Positions 25,242 through 33,411 of a stretch of DNA of 64,000 nucleotides are shown piece by piece. The DNA lies in assembly GCA_964370855.1 (NCBI GenBank), contig CAYJMF010000002.1, forward strand, positions 1 to 64,000, given 5' to 3'. Position 1 is the first letter of the stretch. Every line of letters begins with the position of its first letter. Below the pieces are notes generated by a model. The model was not told where the DNA came from and searched no databases. It saw only the letters and a list, made by a program, of their open reading frames with translations. Made by a program: the position numbers and the translations under genes. This DNA is from JAKLKS01 sp964370855 (GTDB lineage: Bacteria > Planctomycetota > JAJSAM01 > JAKLKS01).

Positions 25242-27650
25242 TCATGGTACCCGTGTGTCCGACCGCGGCTGCGAGCGCAGCAGGTGGAGCGCGAAGCGGT
25301 CGTCGGTCAGCCACAGGCCGGAGATCGCGAGGGCCGCGCCGCCGAGCGAGCAGAGCACGATCGCCGCGTTCGGCGATGCCAGCTCGAAGAAGTCTCGTGA
25401 CCCGGCGAACGCGAGCACGAGCCAGTAAAGCGCGAACAGGAGCGCGCACAGCCCGCCGACCGCCGCGGCGCGCGCGCGACCGGAGGCCTCGAGCACGAGG
25501 ATGAAGTAGAGGCCGACGATCACCATCACGGTCACGGCGACCGTGCGCGCCTCGATGCGCGGGAGGTTCAGCACCTCGTAGGCGAACAGGTAGCTCGAGA
25601 CGAGCCCGAGCGCCGCGGCGGTGCCGGCGGGCAGGGCGAAGCGCGTGACGTCGCGCAGGAAGCCGGCGGAGCGCCACGTGCCGTCGCTCGGCGCGAGCGC
25701 GAGGAAGAACGCGGGGATCCCGACCGTCAGCGATGCGGCGAGCGTCAGGTGGCGGGGCAGCAGGGGGTAGGTGGTGGGGGCGATCCCGATCGTCAGGACG
25801 AGCACGGCCGCGAACGAGGACTTCGTGACGAACAGCTTCGTCACCCGCTGGAGGTTGCGGAGCAGCTTGCGTCCCTCCGCAACCATCGGCGGCACCGCCC
25901 CGAACTCGCCGTTTACGAGCACGACATCGGCGACGCTCTTCGCCATCTGGGTGCCTCCGCCCTGCGCGATCGCGAGCCGGGCCGCCTTCAGGGCCGGCAC
26001 GTCGTTGACGCCGTCTCCGACCATCGCCACGTAGCGGCCGGCGTCGCGGAGCGCCTCCACGAACCGCCGCTTGTTCTCGGGCGAGATGCGGCCGATCACC
26101 GTCGCCTCGAGAGCGACCCGTCTGAGCTCGGCGGGGTCGGCGGGCAGCGCGTCGCCGTCCAGGGGCGGGCCGTTCATCGGGATGCCCGCATCGGCGGCGA
26201 TGGCCGCGACCGTCTCGGGCGCGTCGCCCGAGATCACCTTCAGCTCGACGCCCTCGGCGCAGAGGAAGGCGACCGTCTCGCGCGCCTGCGGGCGCAGTCG
26301 CTCGGCGAGGATCGCAATCCCGAGCGGGGTCACGCTGCCGGGAAGGCTCGTCGCAGTGGCGTCGCTGTCTGCGACCCCGTCGAGCGCGGCGTCCGTGCGG
26401 CCGAGCGCGAGCACCCGGCGACCGGCCGCCTGCTCCCGGCGGACACGCTCCTCGAGCTCGCCGAGCTCGAACAGCTCCGGGGCTCCGAGCACGTGGGCCT
26501 CGCCGCCGAGGCGCAGGGCGCTCCAGCGGCGCGCCGAGGAGAACGGAACGCCGGCGACCGCGACGGCGGCGGGGGCCGGGAACGCCTCGGCGATCGCCTC
26601 GAGCGTCGCGTTGCGGCCCGGCGACGACGCGGCGTAGCGCCCGAGCGCCGACTCGAGGCTCGCCTGGCTCGCGTCCGGGGTGGCGACGGCCTCGACCACG
26701 CGCAGCGTCCCCTCGGTCAGCGTCCCGGTCTTGTCGAGGCAGATCACCTGGACGGAGGCGAGCGACTCGATCGCGTTCAGCTGCTGCGCGAGGGCGCCGC
26801 GCCGCGCCATCCGCAGGGCCGCCACGGCGTAGGTGAGGCTCATCAGCAAGATCAGCCCCTCCGGAACCAGGGCGGACACCGCCGCTACCGACGTCTCGAC
26901 CGCCTCGCGCCGGGGCGTCTCACGCTCGTACAGCGCGTAGCCGAGGATCGTGCCGAGCGGCACCATGACGCCGACGAGGACGAGCAGGAGGCGGTTCATG
27001 GCCCGCTCGAGCGGGGAGCGCGGGTGGCGGAACTCGCGCGCCAGGCCGGCCAGGCGCTCGGCGTAGCTGTCGGGCCCGACCGCGGTGACCACGTAGAGGC
27101 AGCTGCCCTCGACGACGCACGAGCCCCAGCGCAGCTCCTGGCCGGGGGCGCGGGCGGTCGAGCGCGACTCGCCGGTGAGGATCGACTCGTCGAGCCGCAG
27201 GCCCCTGGACTCGACGAGCGTGCCGTCGGCGACGATCTGGTCGCCGGCCTGGGCGGAGACGAGGTCGCCCGGGACGAGCTCGTATGCGTGCGCCTGGAGC
27301 GGCTGCCCGTCGCGGATCACGGTCGCGTTCGGGGAGACGAGCGCGGCCAGCCGGTCGAGCGCCCTCTTCGCCCGGGTCTCCTGGATGATCCCGATCCCCG
27401 TGTTGGCGACGAGGATCGAGAGGAAGAGGGCGTCTCGCCAGTTGCCGAACGCGAGCGTGATCACGCCGAGGCCGAGCAGGATCGCGTTGAAGACCGTGAG
27501 CGTGTTCGCCCGTACGATGCTCCCGTAGGAGCGGCTCGACGCGGGCGGCTCGATCGGGCCGCGCTCCTCGAGCAGTCGGGCAGCCTCCGCCGCCGTGAGG
27601 CCGGTGCGGTGGGAAGCGAACGCGAGCCGCGGCTCGGCGGTGCCGGTCAT
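25242..27650 (-). CDS. CtpE-like P-type ATPase (cation export)
   Basis: An 802-residue P-type ATPase. Actuator loop LDESILTGESR (TGES), phosphorylation site CLDKTGTLTEG, nucleotide-binding and hinge motifs, GDGVNDVPALKAA, and about ten membrane helices. Helix M4 reads ALVPEGLIL; the PEGL motif and the absence of N-terminal heavy-metal CxxC domains place it with CtpE of mycobacteria, described as a calcium transporter. It is inserted between sufD and sufS in the same orientation, which is not the usual suf layout. Whether it moves Ca, Mn or another ion is open. Confidence 0.86.
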   Translation of the reverse strand: MTGTAEPRLAFASHRTGLTAAEAARLLEERGPIEPPASSRSYGSIVRANTLTVFNAILLGLGVITLAFGNWRDALFLSILVANTGIGIIQETRAKRALDRLAALVSPNATVIRDGQPLQAHAYELVPGDLVSAQAGDQIVADGTLVESRGLRLDESILTGESRSTARAPGQELRWGSCVVEGSCLYVVTAVGPDSYAERLAGLAREFRHPRSPLERAMNRLLLVLVGVMVPLGTILGYALYERETPRREAVETSVAAVSALVPEGLILLMSLTYAVAALRMARRGALAQQLNAIESLASVQVICLDKTGTLTEGTLRVVEAVATPDASQASLESALGRYAASSPGRNATLEAIAEAFPAPAAVAVAGVPFSSARRWSALRLGGEAHVLGAPELFELGELEERVRREQAAGRRVLALGRTDAALDGVADSDATATSLPGSVTPLGIAILAERLRPQARETVAFLCAEGVELKVISGDAPETVAAIAADAGIPMNGPPLDGDALPADPAELRRVALEATVIGRISPENKRRFVEALRDAGRYVAMVGDGVNDVPALKAARLAIAQGGGTQMAKSVADVVLVNGEFGAVPPMVAEGRKLLRNLQRVTKLFVTKSSFAAVLVLTIGIAPTTYPLLPRHLTLAASLTVGIPAFFLALAPSDGTWRSAGFLRDVTRFALPAGTAAALGLVSSYLFAYEVLNLPRIEARTVAVTVMVIVGLYFILVLEASGRARAAAVGGLCALLFALYWLVLAFAGSRDFFELASPNAAIVLCSLGGAALAISGLWLTDDRFALHLLRSQPRSDTRVP

Positions 27651-27708
27651 CGGCGCGATCGTACCGGGCGGGGCCGGCGGGCCCCCGGCGCGCTCCGGGC
27701 CGACCTCG

Positions 27709-28890
27709 CTATCCCCGCGGGATCCGGCTCTCGAGCGCCTGCGCGACGGCTTCGCGGACGGGCTCGAGCTCGATCCGGTCGAGCACGTTCTGGAAGAAGC
27801 CGCGCACGATCAGCCGCTCGGCCTCACCGCGGGAGAGGCCGCGGGCCATGCAGTAGAAGAGCTCGTCGCGGTTGACCGGGCTCGAGGTGGCGCCGTGCGT
27901 GCAGCGTACGTCGTTGGCCAGGATCTCGAGGCCGGGGATCGAGTCCGCGTGGGCCCGCTGGGAGAGGATCAGATTGCGGTTCTCCTGGTATGCGTTCGTC
28001 CTCTGCGCCTCGGGCTCGACCCGGATCATGCCGCGCCAGACCGCGGTCGCCGAGTCGCGCAACGCGCCCTTGAACGCGAAGTCGGACGTCGTGTTCGGCG
28101 CCGCGTGCTCCTGGAACGTGTCGTAGTCGAGGTGCTGGGTGCCGTCCGCGAAGTAGGCGCCCGTGACGCGCGACGTTGCGCCCGGCCCCACCAGGTCGTT
28201 CTGGATGCGGGTCTTGCCCTTCTTCGACCCGAAGCCACCGGCGACCCAGTCGAGCTCCGCGTCGCGCTCGACGCGCGCGTGGTGCGAAGCGAAGTGCCAC
28301 GTCTCCCGCGAGAGGTTCTGGATCGACACGTACTCGAGCTTGGCCGCCGGGCCGACGATGAGCTCGACCGCGGCGTTCGTGTACGCGGGCAGGTCGGGCG
28401 ACTCGGAGACGTACTCCTCGACCAGGGAGAAGCGGCTCTCGGCCTCGGCGACGACGAGCAGCCGCCAGAACAGAGCGCCTCCGGGCGCCGAGCTCGAGAG
28501 GCGCACGTACAGCGGGCGCTCGAGGACGACGCCCCGTGGGACGTGGACGAGTAGCCCGTGCTTCCAGAGTGCGGCGTTCTGTGCCGTCAGCTTGTCGTCG
28601 GCTCCGACGAGGCTGCCGAGCAGCTCGTGGTCGCCGAGCGGGGCAAACGTGATCCCGGCCGGGGCCCCCACGATCTCGATGCCGGCCTCGCTCGCGAACG
28701 CGGCTCCGGCGGTGGGGAGCTCGAGCATCGAGGTGGGGCGGGCGCCGCTGCCGGCCGCGCCGGCGTCGAACCCGTCCGGATCGAAGCCGGCGAGGTCGGT
28801 GAACCGCCAGTGCTCCTCCCTCGTGGTCGGGAGCTGGAGGCCCTCGTAGCGGGAGCGGGCCTCGTGGCGGGCGAGCGTGCCGCTAGCCAA
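27709..28890 (-). CDS. sufD: SufD, Fe-S assembly scaffold subunit
   Basis: A 393-residue partner of SufB in the SufBC2D complex. N-terminal REEHWRFTDL, then the right-handed beta-helix, and the C-terminal family blocks QENRNLILSQRAHADSIPGLEI, with conserved HGATSSPV and GLSRGEAERLIVRGFF. The start is a TTG at 28888-28890 that overlaps the sufB end by eight nt; there is no nearby ATG in frame that keeps the conserved N-terminus. The complex acts in the cytosol using SufC ATP hydrolysis. Confidence 0.93.
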   Translation of the reverse strand: MASGTLARHEARSRYEGLQLPTTREEHWRFTDLAGFDPDGFDAGAAGSGARPTSMLELPTAGAAFASEAGIEIVGAPAGITFAPLGDHELLGSLVGADDKLTAQNAALWKHGLLVHVPRGVVLERPLYVRLSSSAPGGALFWRLLVVAEAESRFSLVEEYVSESPDLPAYTNAAVELIVGPAAKLEYVSIQNLSRETWHFASHHARVERDAELDWVAGGFGSKKGKTRIQNDLVGPGATSRVTGAYFADGTQHLDYDTFQEHAAPNTTSDFAFKGALRDSATAVWRGMIRVEPEAQRTNAYQENRNLILSQRAHADSIPGLEILANDVRCTHGATSSPVNRDELFYCMARGLSRGEAERLIVRGFFQNVLDRIELEPVREAVAQALESRIPRG

Positions 28891-31417
28891 CGGAGCCCTC
28901 CATCTGCAGCTGAATCAGCCGGTTGAGCTCGACCGCGTACTCGAGCGGCAGCTCCCTCGTGATCGGCTCGACGAAGCCCGACACGATCATGGCGCTCGCC
29001 TCGGGCTCGGAGAGGCCGCGGCTCATCAGGTAGAAGAGCTGCTCCTCGCCGATCTTCGAGACGGTCGCCTCGTGCTCCGTGAACACGTCGCGGCTCTCGT
29101 CGACGCGGATGTACGGGTAGGTGTCCGACCGCGACTCCTCGTCGAGGATGAGGGCGTCGCAGACGACCTTCGACTTCGCGCCGGTCGCCCCCTTCGCGAC
29201 CTCGAGCAGGCCGCGGTAGCCGGCGCGCCCGCCGTCCTTCGAGATCGACTTCGACGTGATCACCGAAGTCGTGTCGGGCGCGACGTGGACGCACTTGCCG
29301 CCGGCGTCCTGGTGCTGCCCCTTTCCGGCGAACGCGATCGAGAGCACCTCGCCGTGCGCCCGCGGGCCCATCAGCCAGATCGCGGGGTACTTCATCGTCA
29401 CCTTGGAGCCCAGGTTCCCGTCCACCCACTCCATCGTGGCGTCCTCGTGGGCGACGGCCCGCTTGGTGACGAGGTTGTAGACGTTCGTCGACCAGTTCTG
29501 GATCGTCGTGTAGCGGCAGCGGCCGCCCTTCCTGACGATGATCTCGACGACTGCCGAGTGGAGCGAGTCGCTCGAGTAGATGGGAGCGGTGCAGTTGTGC
29601 GAGACGACGCCCTCCATCACGTAGCTTTCGTCGTCCTCGACGCTCAGGTTGTAGACGGTGCAGTTGGCCTGGATCTCCTCGATCGAGCGGATCGGCATCC
29701 AGCAGTAGCCGCCGCTGAGAACGACATCGGCCTTGCGGGCCGTCGGAGGATCGGCGGCGCGCTCGAGCACATCCGTCTCGAAGAGATCGTTGTCGGCCGA
29801 GCAGACCACGAGCTGCCACATGGGCCGGCGAGGTTCCTGGCGGCCGCTTCGACTGAGCGTTGCGCGGATCCCGAGCGAGAGCAGAAGCTCTCGGAGCCGC
29901 TGCGCGACGTCCTGGTTCGTCTGGTTGATCCGGTAGCGGCGAGCCGAGGCGTTGTAGTGACCCTCGCCTTCGTAGAGCCCGCGGACGAACGCGGCACGAC
30001 AGTCGTCGTCGAGCGAGAACACCCAGTCGGGAATGCGGAGCTCCGGGGTGGTGCGCCCGAACGCCTGCGCGAAGAAACGCGCAGCACGGACCGACGAGAA
30101 GCGAAGCGAGCGGCCATCGCGCTCGGCATAGGCGTACTCCCACGGCTCGATGCCGAAGGCCTCGCCGATGACCGTGCGCACGAGCTCCCGCTGCTCCCGC
30201 TCCTCACCTGCGCTGTCGAAGGTGAGGTACGAGGTGTTGGCGCTGACCGTCCCTTCGGCGACGTAGAGACCCATGACCCGGCACATCGCGGGCGTGAGCG
30301 CGACCTCGACACGCTCGGCCACGGCGGCGTGACGTCCGCGGCCGACTGTCACATCCTCGCCCCACGACGGTGGGGCGATGCCCGGGTCGATCGCGGCCGG
30401 CACGGCCAGGTAGTCGCCTTCGCGGACCTCCCAGGCCTCCTTCCACTCGGGCGCGAACGCGCGGTTGTGCTCATTGGGCCGCTCGCGCCGAGCGACGAGC
30501 AGGGGGTGGCGAGGCGTGACGGCGAGCGAGCGGTAGCCCTCGCCCGCGAAGGTGATCCGGAAGATCGGGCCCTCGAAGCGCCGTTGCATGGTGTCGCGGA
30601 CCCGCCGGAAGCGGCCCCGGTGGGTGAGGACCTCGTCCCCGATCTCGGTCTCCTCGATCGGCTTCTCGCCGTCGCGCACGCGCACCATCGACCCGGCCAG
30701 GCCGCAGCCCTCGACGTAGTGCACGTAGGCACCCTCGTCGACGATGATCAGCGTCCGCTCGAACTGGCCCATGTTCTCCGCGTTGATGCGGAAGTAGGCC
30801 TGAAGCGGCATCTCGATGCGCACTCCGGGCGGGACGTAGATGAACGAGCCGCCCGACCAGACCGCCGAGTTCAGCGCCGCGAACTTGTTGTCGTTCTGCG
30901 GGATGATCGTCCCGATGTGCTCCCGCACGATCTCCTCGTGTTCGCGCAGCCCGGAGTCCATGTCGAGGAAGAGGACGCCCTGGCGCTCGAGCTCCTCCTG
31001 GAGCTTGTGGTAGACGACCTCGGACTCGTACTGGGCTCCGACCCCGGCGAGGTACTTCTTCTCCGCCTCCGGGATGCCCAGCCGATCCCAGGTGTTCTTG
31101 ATGTCGGCCGGCAGGTCCTCCCAGGAGTCCGCCTGCCCCTCGGTCGGCTTCAGGTAGTAGAAGATGTTGTCGAAGTCGATGCCGGTGAGGTCGGCGCCCC
31201 AGCCGGGCATCGGCCGGGCCAGGAAGTACTCGAGCGACTTGAGGCGGAACTTCCGCATCCAGTCCGGCTCGTTCTTGTGTGCCGAGATCGCCTCGACCAC
31301 CTCCGCCGACAGGCCCCGCCCGGACTTGAAGATGTAGCTCTCCGGGTCGTGGAAGCCGTACTTCTCCTCGTAGTCGGAGCCGATCCCGGCGACGATCTCG
31401 GTCTCGCCCGCGCTCAT
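28883..31417 (-). CDS. sufB: SufB scaffold protein interrupted by an intein
   Basis: An 844-residue precursor. Residues 1-237 and 609-844 together make a normal SufB of 473 residues, from YGFHDPESYIFKSGRGLS to SDTYPYIRVDE and LSEPEASAMIVSGF. Residues 238-608 are an intein placed between YVHYVEG and CTAPIYSSDSLHS, so the first C-extein residue is the conserved Cys of the CTAP block. SufB builds nascent Fe-S clusters with SufC and SufD, and functional protein requires splicing. ATG at 31417 overlaps the sufC stop. No frameshift or stop is present in the intein. Confidence 0.96.
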   Translation of the reverse strand: MSAGETEIVAGIGSDYEEKYGFHDPESYIFKSGRGLSAEVVEAISAHKNEPDWMRKFRLKSLEYFLARPMPGWGADLTGIDFDNIFYYLKPTEGQADSWEDLPADIKNTWDRLGIPEAEKKYLAGVGAQYESEVVYHKLQEELERQGVLFLDMDSGLREHEEIVREHIGTIIPQNDNKFAALNSAVWSGGSFIYVPPGVRIEMPLQAYFRINAENMGQFERTLIIVDEGAYVHYVEGCGLAGSMVRVRDGEKPIEETEIGDEVLTHRGRFRRVRDTMQRRFEGPIFRITFAGEGYRSLAVTPRHPLLVARRERPNEHNRAFAPEWKEAWEVREGDYLAVPAAIDPGIAPPSWGEDVTVGRGRHAAVAERVEVALTPAMCRVMGLYVAEGTVSANTSYLTFDSAGEEREQRELVRTVIGEAFGIEPWEYAYAERDGRSLRFSSVRAARFFAQAFGRTTPELRIPDWVFSLDDDCRAAFVRGLYEGEGHYNASARRYRINQTNQDVAQRLRELLLSLGIRATLSRSGRQEPRRPMWQLVVCSADNDLFETDVLERAADPPTARKADVVLSGGYCWMPIRSIEEIQANCTVYNLSVEDDESYVMEGVVSHNCTAPIYSSDSLHSAVVEIIVRKGGRCRYTTIQNWSTNVYNLVTKRAVAHEDATMEWVDGNLGSKVTMKYPAIWLMGPRAHGEVLSIAFAGKGQHQDAGGKCVHVAPDTTSVITSKSISKDGGRAGYRGLLEVAKGATGAKSKVVCDALILDEESRSDTYPYIRVDESRDVFTEHEATVSKIGEEQLFYLMSRGLSEPEASAMIVSGFVEPITRELPLEYAVELNRLIQLQMEGSVG
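29594..30706 (-). mobile_element. SufB intein with LAGLIDADG homing endonuclease
   Basis: A 371-residue in-frame protein intron. Splicing block A starts at Cys1 (CGLAGSMVRVRDG). Block B has T64-x-x-H67 in VTPRHPLL. Block F/G is YNLSVEDDESYVMEGVVSHN, with penultimate His370 and terminal Asn371, followed by Cys+1. All residues for class 1 splicing are therefore intact. Two dodecapeptide motifs, VMGLYVAEGTV (about 144-154) and VRGLYEGEGHY (about 241-251), keep their acidic residues, so the homing endonuclease may be active. Base composition looks like the host genes. Confidence 0.95.
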
Positions 31418-32196
31418 CGCTCGCCTCCCGCGACTGTCTCGGGAAGGAATGCGTCGTAGCCCTCGGCCTCGAGCGTGTGGGCGAGCTCCGGCCCGCCGCT
31501 GGCGACGATCCGCCCGTCCACGAACACGTGGACGTGGTCGGGATCGATGTAGTCGAGGATGCGCTGGTAATGCGTGATCACGAGGGCGCCCATGTCGGGG
31601 CCGACGAGCTCGCGCACGCCCCCGGCGACGATCTTCAGCGCGTCGATGTCGAGTCCCGAGTCGGTCTCGTCGAGTACGGCCATGCGCGGCCTCAGCATCG
31701 CCATCTGGAGGATCTCGACGCGCTTCTTCTCGCCCCCGGAGAAGCCCTCGTTGAGGTAGCGGCCCATCATCTCCCGCGGCACCCTGAGCCGGTCCATGGC
31801 GCCCGCGAGCAGCTTGCGGAACTCGGCGACGGAGATCGGGTCGTCCTCGCCGTCGTTCTTCGCCTTGCGGACGGCGTTCAGCGCCGAGCGGAGGAAGTTC
31901 GTCACCGTCACGCCGGGGACGGCGTGGGGATACTGGAACGCGAGGAAGAGCCCGCGCTGGGCCCGCTCGTCCGCGCCGAGCTCGGCGATGTCCTCGCCGT
32001 CCAGCAGGATCTCCCCGTCCGTGATCGTGTAGGCGGGGTGCCCCATGAGGGCGTAGGCGAGCGTGCTCTTGCCGGAGCCGTTCGGCCCCATCACGGCGTG
32101 GACCTCGTTCGTGTCGATCGCGAGATCGACGCCCCGGACGATCTCGGTTCCGTCCTCGAGGGCCACGTGGAGGTTCTTGATCTCGAAGATCGCCAC
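31414..32196 (-). CDS. sufC: SufC, ATPase of the SufBCD complex
   Basis: A 260-residue ABC-type ATPase. Walker A GPNGSGKST, Q-loop FLAFQYPHAVPG, signature FSGGEKKRVEILQ, Walker B MAVLDETDSGLDIDAL and the switch ITHYQRIL. The DETDSGLD wording is SufC-specific. It is the first gene of the minus-strand suf operon and starts with a GTG at 32196. An AAAGGAG is located 13 nt upstream, a long but possible SD spacing. The promoter lies inside the sufR operator. Confidence 0.95.
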   Translation of the reverse strand: MAIFEIKNLHVALEDGTEIVRGVDLAIDTNEVHAVMGPNGSGKSTLAYALMGHPAYTITDGEILLDGEDIAELGADERAQRGLFLAFQYPHAVPGVTVTNFLRSALNAVRKAKNDGEDDPISVAEFRKLLAGAMDRLRVPREMMGRYLNEGFSGGEKKRVEILQMAMLRPRMAVLDETDSGLDIDALKIVAGGVRELVGPDMGALVITHYQRILDYIDPDHVHVFVDGRIVASGGPELAHTLEAEGYDAFLPETVAGGER

Positions 32197-32237
32197 GGTA
32201 GGCTGACAGCTCCTTTCACGGCTTCGCGGGCTAGCAC

Positions 32238-32270
32238 TTGTTTTTTACCATCAGGAATGGATAAAATCAA
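32238..32270. promoter_or_regulatory. Face-to-face sufR and sufC promoters with SufR operator
   Basis: An imperfect palindrome, TTTTTACCAT-N5-ATGGATAAAA (32242-32266, 8 of 10 pairs), is the only AT-rich block in the gap. On the plus strand TTGTTT (32238-32243) and TAAAAT (32262-32267) are 18 nt apart and lie seven nt before ATG 32275 of sufR. On the minus strand TTGATT (32270-32265) and TAAAAA (32247-32242) are 17 nt apart and face sufC. A repressor bound to the palindrome would block both. Confidence 0.6.
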
Positions 32271-32274
32271 ATCC

Positions 32275-32991
32275 ATGCAGGCCCTCGCGACCGACCGCCA
32301 GAGCACCATCGACCGGGAGCGGACGCTGCATCGTGCGCTCGGCGACCCGAGCCGCGTGCGCGTGCTCGAGTGCCTGCGGGTGACGGCGGAACCGCTCGAC
32401 GCTGCGCAGATCGCCGCCCGCGTCGGCCTGCACGCGAACACGGTTCGCTCTCATCTGCGCGTGCTCGAGGAGGCACGCCTCGTGTCGGGCGCGAGGGAGG
32501 AGCGCCACCGCCCGGGTCGCCCTCGGCTCGTCTACGAGGCCACCCCGGAGAAAGCGGCGGTCGGGCAGCCAGCCGGCTACCGGCTGCTCGCCGAGATCCT
32601 CGCGAGCTACCTCGCGGGCTCCGGCGAGGATTCCGCCGAGCGCGCCGAGCAGGCCGGTCAGGCGTGGGGTCGCTACCTCGTCGACCGCCGGCCGCCGTTC
32701 GCGTCCTCGTCCGCCGAGGAGGACGTCGGGGCCGTCGTCCGCCTGCTCGAGGAGTTCGGATTCGACCCGCGGCTCGAGTCCGCCGAGCACGGCCATCGCG
32801 TGCTGATGCAGCACTGCCCGTTCGGGGAGGTCGCCGACTCGTACCGGACGATCGTCTGCTCCGTGCACCTCGGCCTGATCCAGGGGGCGCTCTCGGAGCT
32901 CGGTGCCCACGTCGAGACCGAGGCGATCGAGCCGTTCGTGGAGCCGGGCGTCTGCGCCGCGACGCTCGAGGAGACCCCCGCGGCCCGCTGA
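32275..32991 (+). CDS. sufR: SufR-type Fe-S-sensing transcriptional regulator
   Basis: A 238-residue winged-helix regulator. The N-terminal HTH (RALGDPSRVRVLECL, LHANTVRSHLRVLEEARLV) is ArsR/DeoR-like. The C-terminal half carries QHCPFGEVADSYRTIVCSVHLGLI and a further PGVC, giving the cysteines that ligate an Fe-S cluster in SufR proteins. It is divergent from the suf operon and expected to repress it when clusters are plentiful. I prefer ATG 32275, seven nt after TAAAAT (leaderless); the in-frame ATG at 32257 lies inside the operator palindrome. Confidence 0.9.
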   Translation: MQALATDRQSTIDRERTLHRALGDPSRVRVLECLRVTAEPLDAAQIAARVGLHANTVRSHLRVLEEARLVSGAREERHRPGRPRLVYEATPEKAAVGQPAGYRLLAEILASYLAGSGEDSAERAEQAGQAWGRYLVDRRPPFASSSAEEDVGAVVRLLEEFGFDPRLESAEHGHRVLMQHCPFGEVADSYRTIVCSVHLGLIQGALSELGAHVETEAIEPFVEPGVCAATLEETPAAR

Positions 32992-33009
32992 CGCTCGCCC
33001 CGAGCGCTC

Positions 33010-33027
33010 GCTTAACACGCGCTTAAC
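33010..33027 (+). promoter_or_regulatory. Pho-box-like tandem repeat upstream of tatA
   Basis: GCTTAAC-ACGC-GCTTAAC is a 7-nt direct repeat with 11-nt period, the spacing used by OmpR/PhoB-family regulators. It is 44 nt upstream of the tatA -10. Confidence 0.3.
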
Positions 33028-33070
33028 GTTGCGGGCGACGGGTCCCCCGGTCGCTGTGGAAAACCGCTGC

Positions 33071-33076
33071 TATCCT
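33071..33076 (+). promoter_or_regulatory. tatA -10 element TATCCT, leaderless type
   Basis: TATCCT ends seven nt before the tatA ATG, and no Shine-Dalgarno is present between them. Confidence 0.45.
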
Positions 33077-33083
33077 CGCTCGC

Positions 33084-33401
33084 ATGGGAAACATCAGCAT
33101 CTGGGAGATCCTCCTGCTCCTCCTCGTGCTCCTCCTCGTGTTCGGGCCCAAGCGGCTGCCCGAGATGGGTCGCTCGCTCGGCCGGGGCATGCGCGAGTTC
33201 AAGGACTCGGTCACGGGCAAGAACAAGGACGAGGACGAGGACGAGGACGAGGACAGGCGGGTCGCGCAGCCGACGCTCACGCCGGCGACGGCAGCCCCGG
33301 CCGCGGCTCCGGTCGTGGCGACGGCTCCGGTCGCGGCGGCTCCCGTCGAGGCCTCGGCGGCTCCCTCGCCCGAGACCGAGAGCACGTCCCCCTCCAGCTA
33401 G
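33084..33401 (+). CDS. tatA: TatA, twin-arginine translocase pore subunit
   Basis: A 105-residue protein. One short N-terminal membrane helix (residues 6-20), the hinge FGPKRLPEMGRSLGRG and an amphipathic helix ending MREFKDSV are diagnostic of TatA. An acidic run of alternating Glu/Asp (about 48-58) and an Ala/Pro-rich tail follow. TatA oligomerises with TatC to export folded proteins. tatC follows ten nt downstream; no tatB is visible, as is common in this phylum with a bifunctional TatA or a distant tatB. Confidence 0.94.
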   Translation: MGNISIWEILLLLLVLLLVFGPKRLPEMGRSLGRGMREFKDSVTGKNKDEDEDEDEDRRVAQPTLTPATAAPAAAPVVATAPVAAAPVEASAAPSPETESTSPSS

Positions 33402-33411
33402 GGGAGCGGCC

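Noticed and set aside
28877..31459. An 860-codon open frame on the plus strand opposite sufB
   Set aside because: It is the antisense shadow of sufB and its intein, with no recognisable motif or start signal.
32257..32274. sufR start at ATG 32257
   Set aside because: It sits within the operator and before the likely transcription start; ATG 32275 fits the leaderless spacing.
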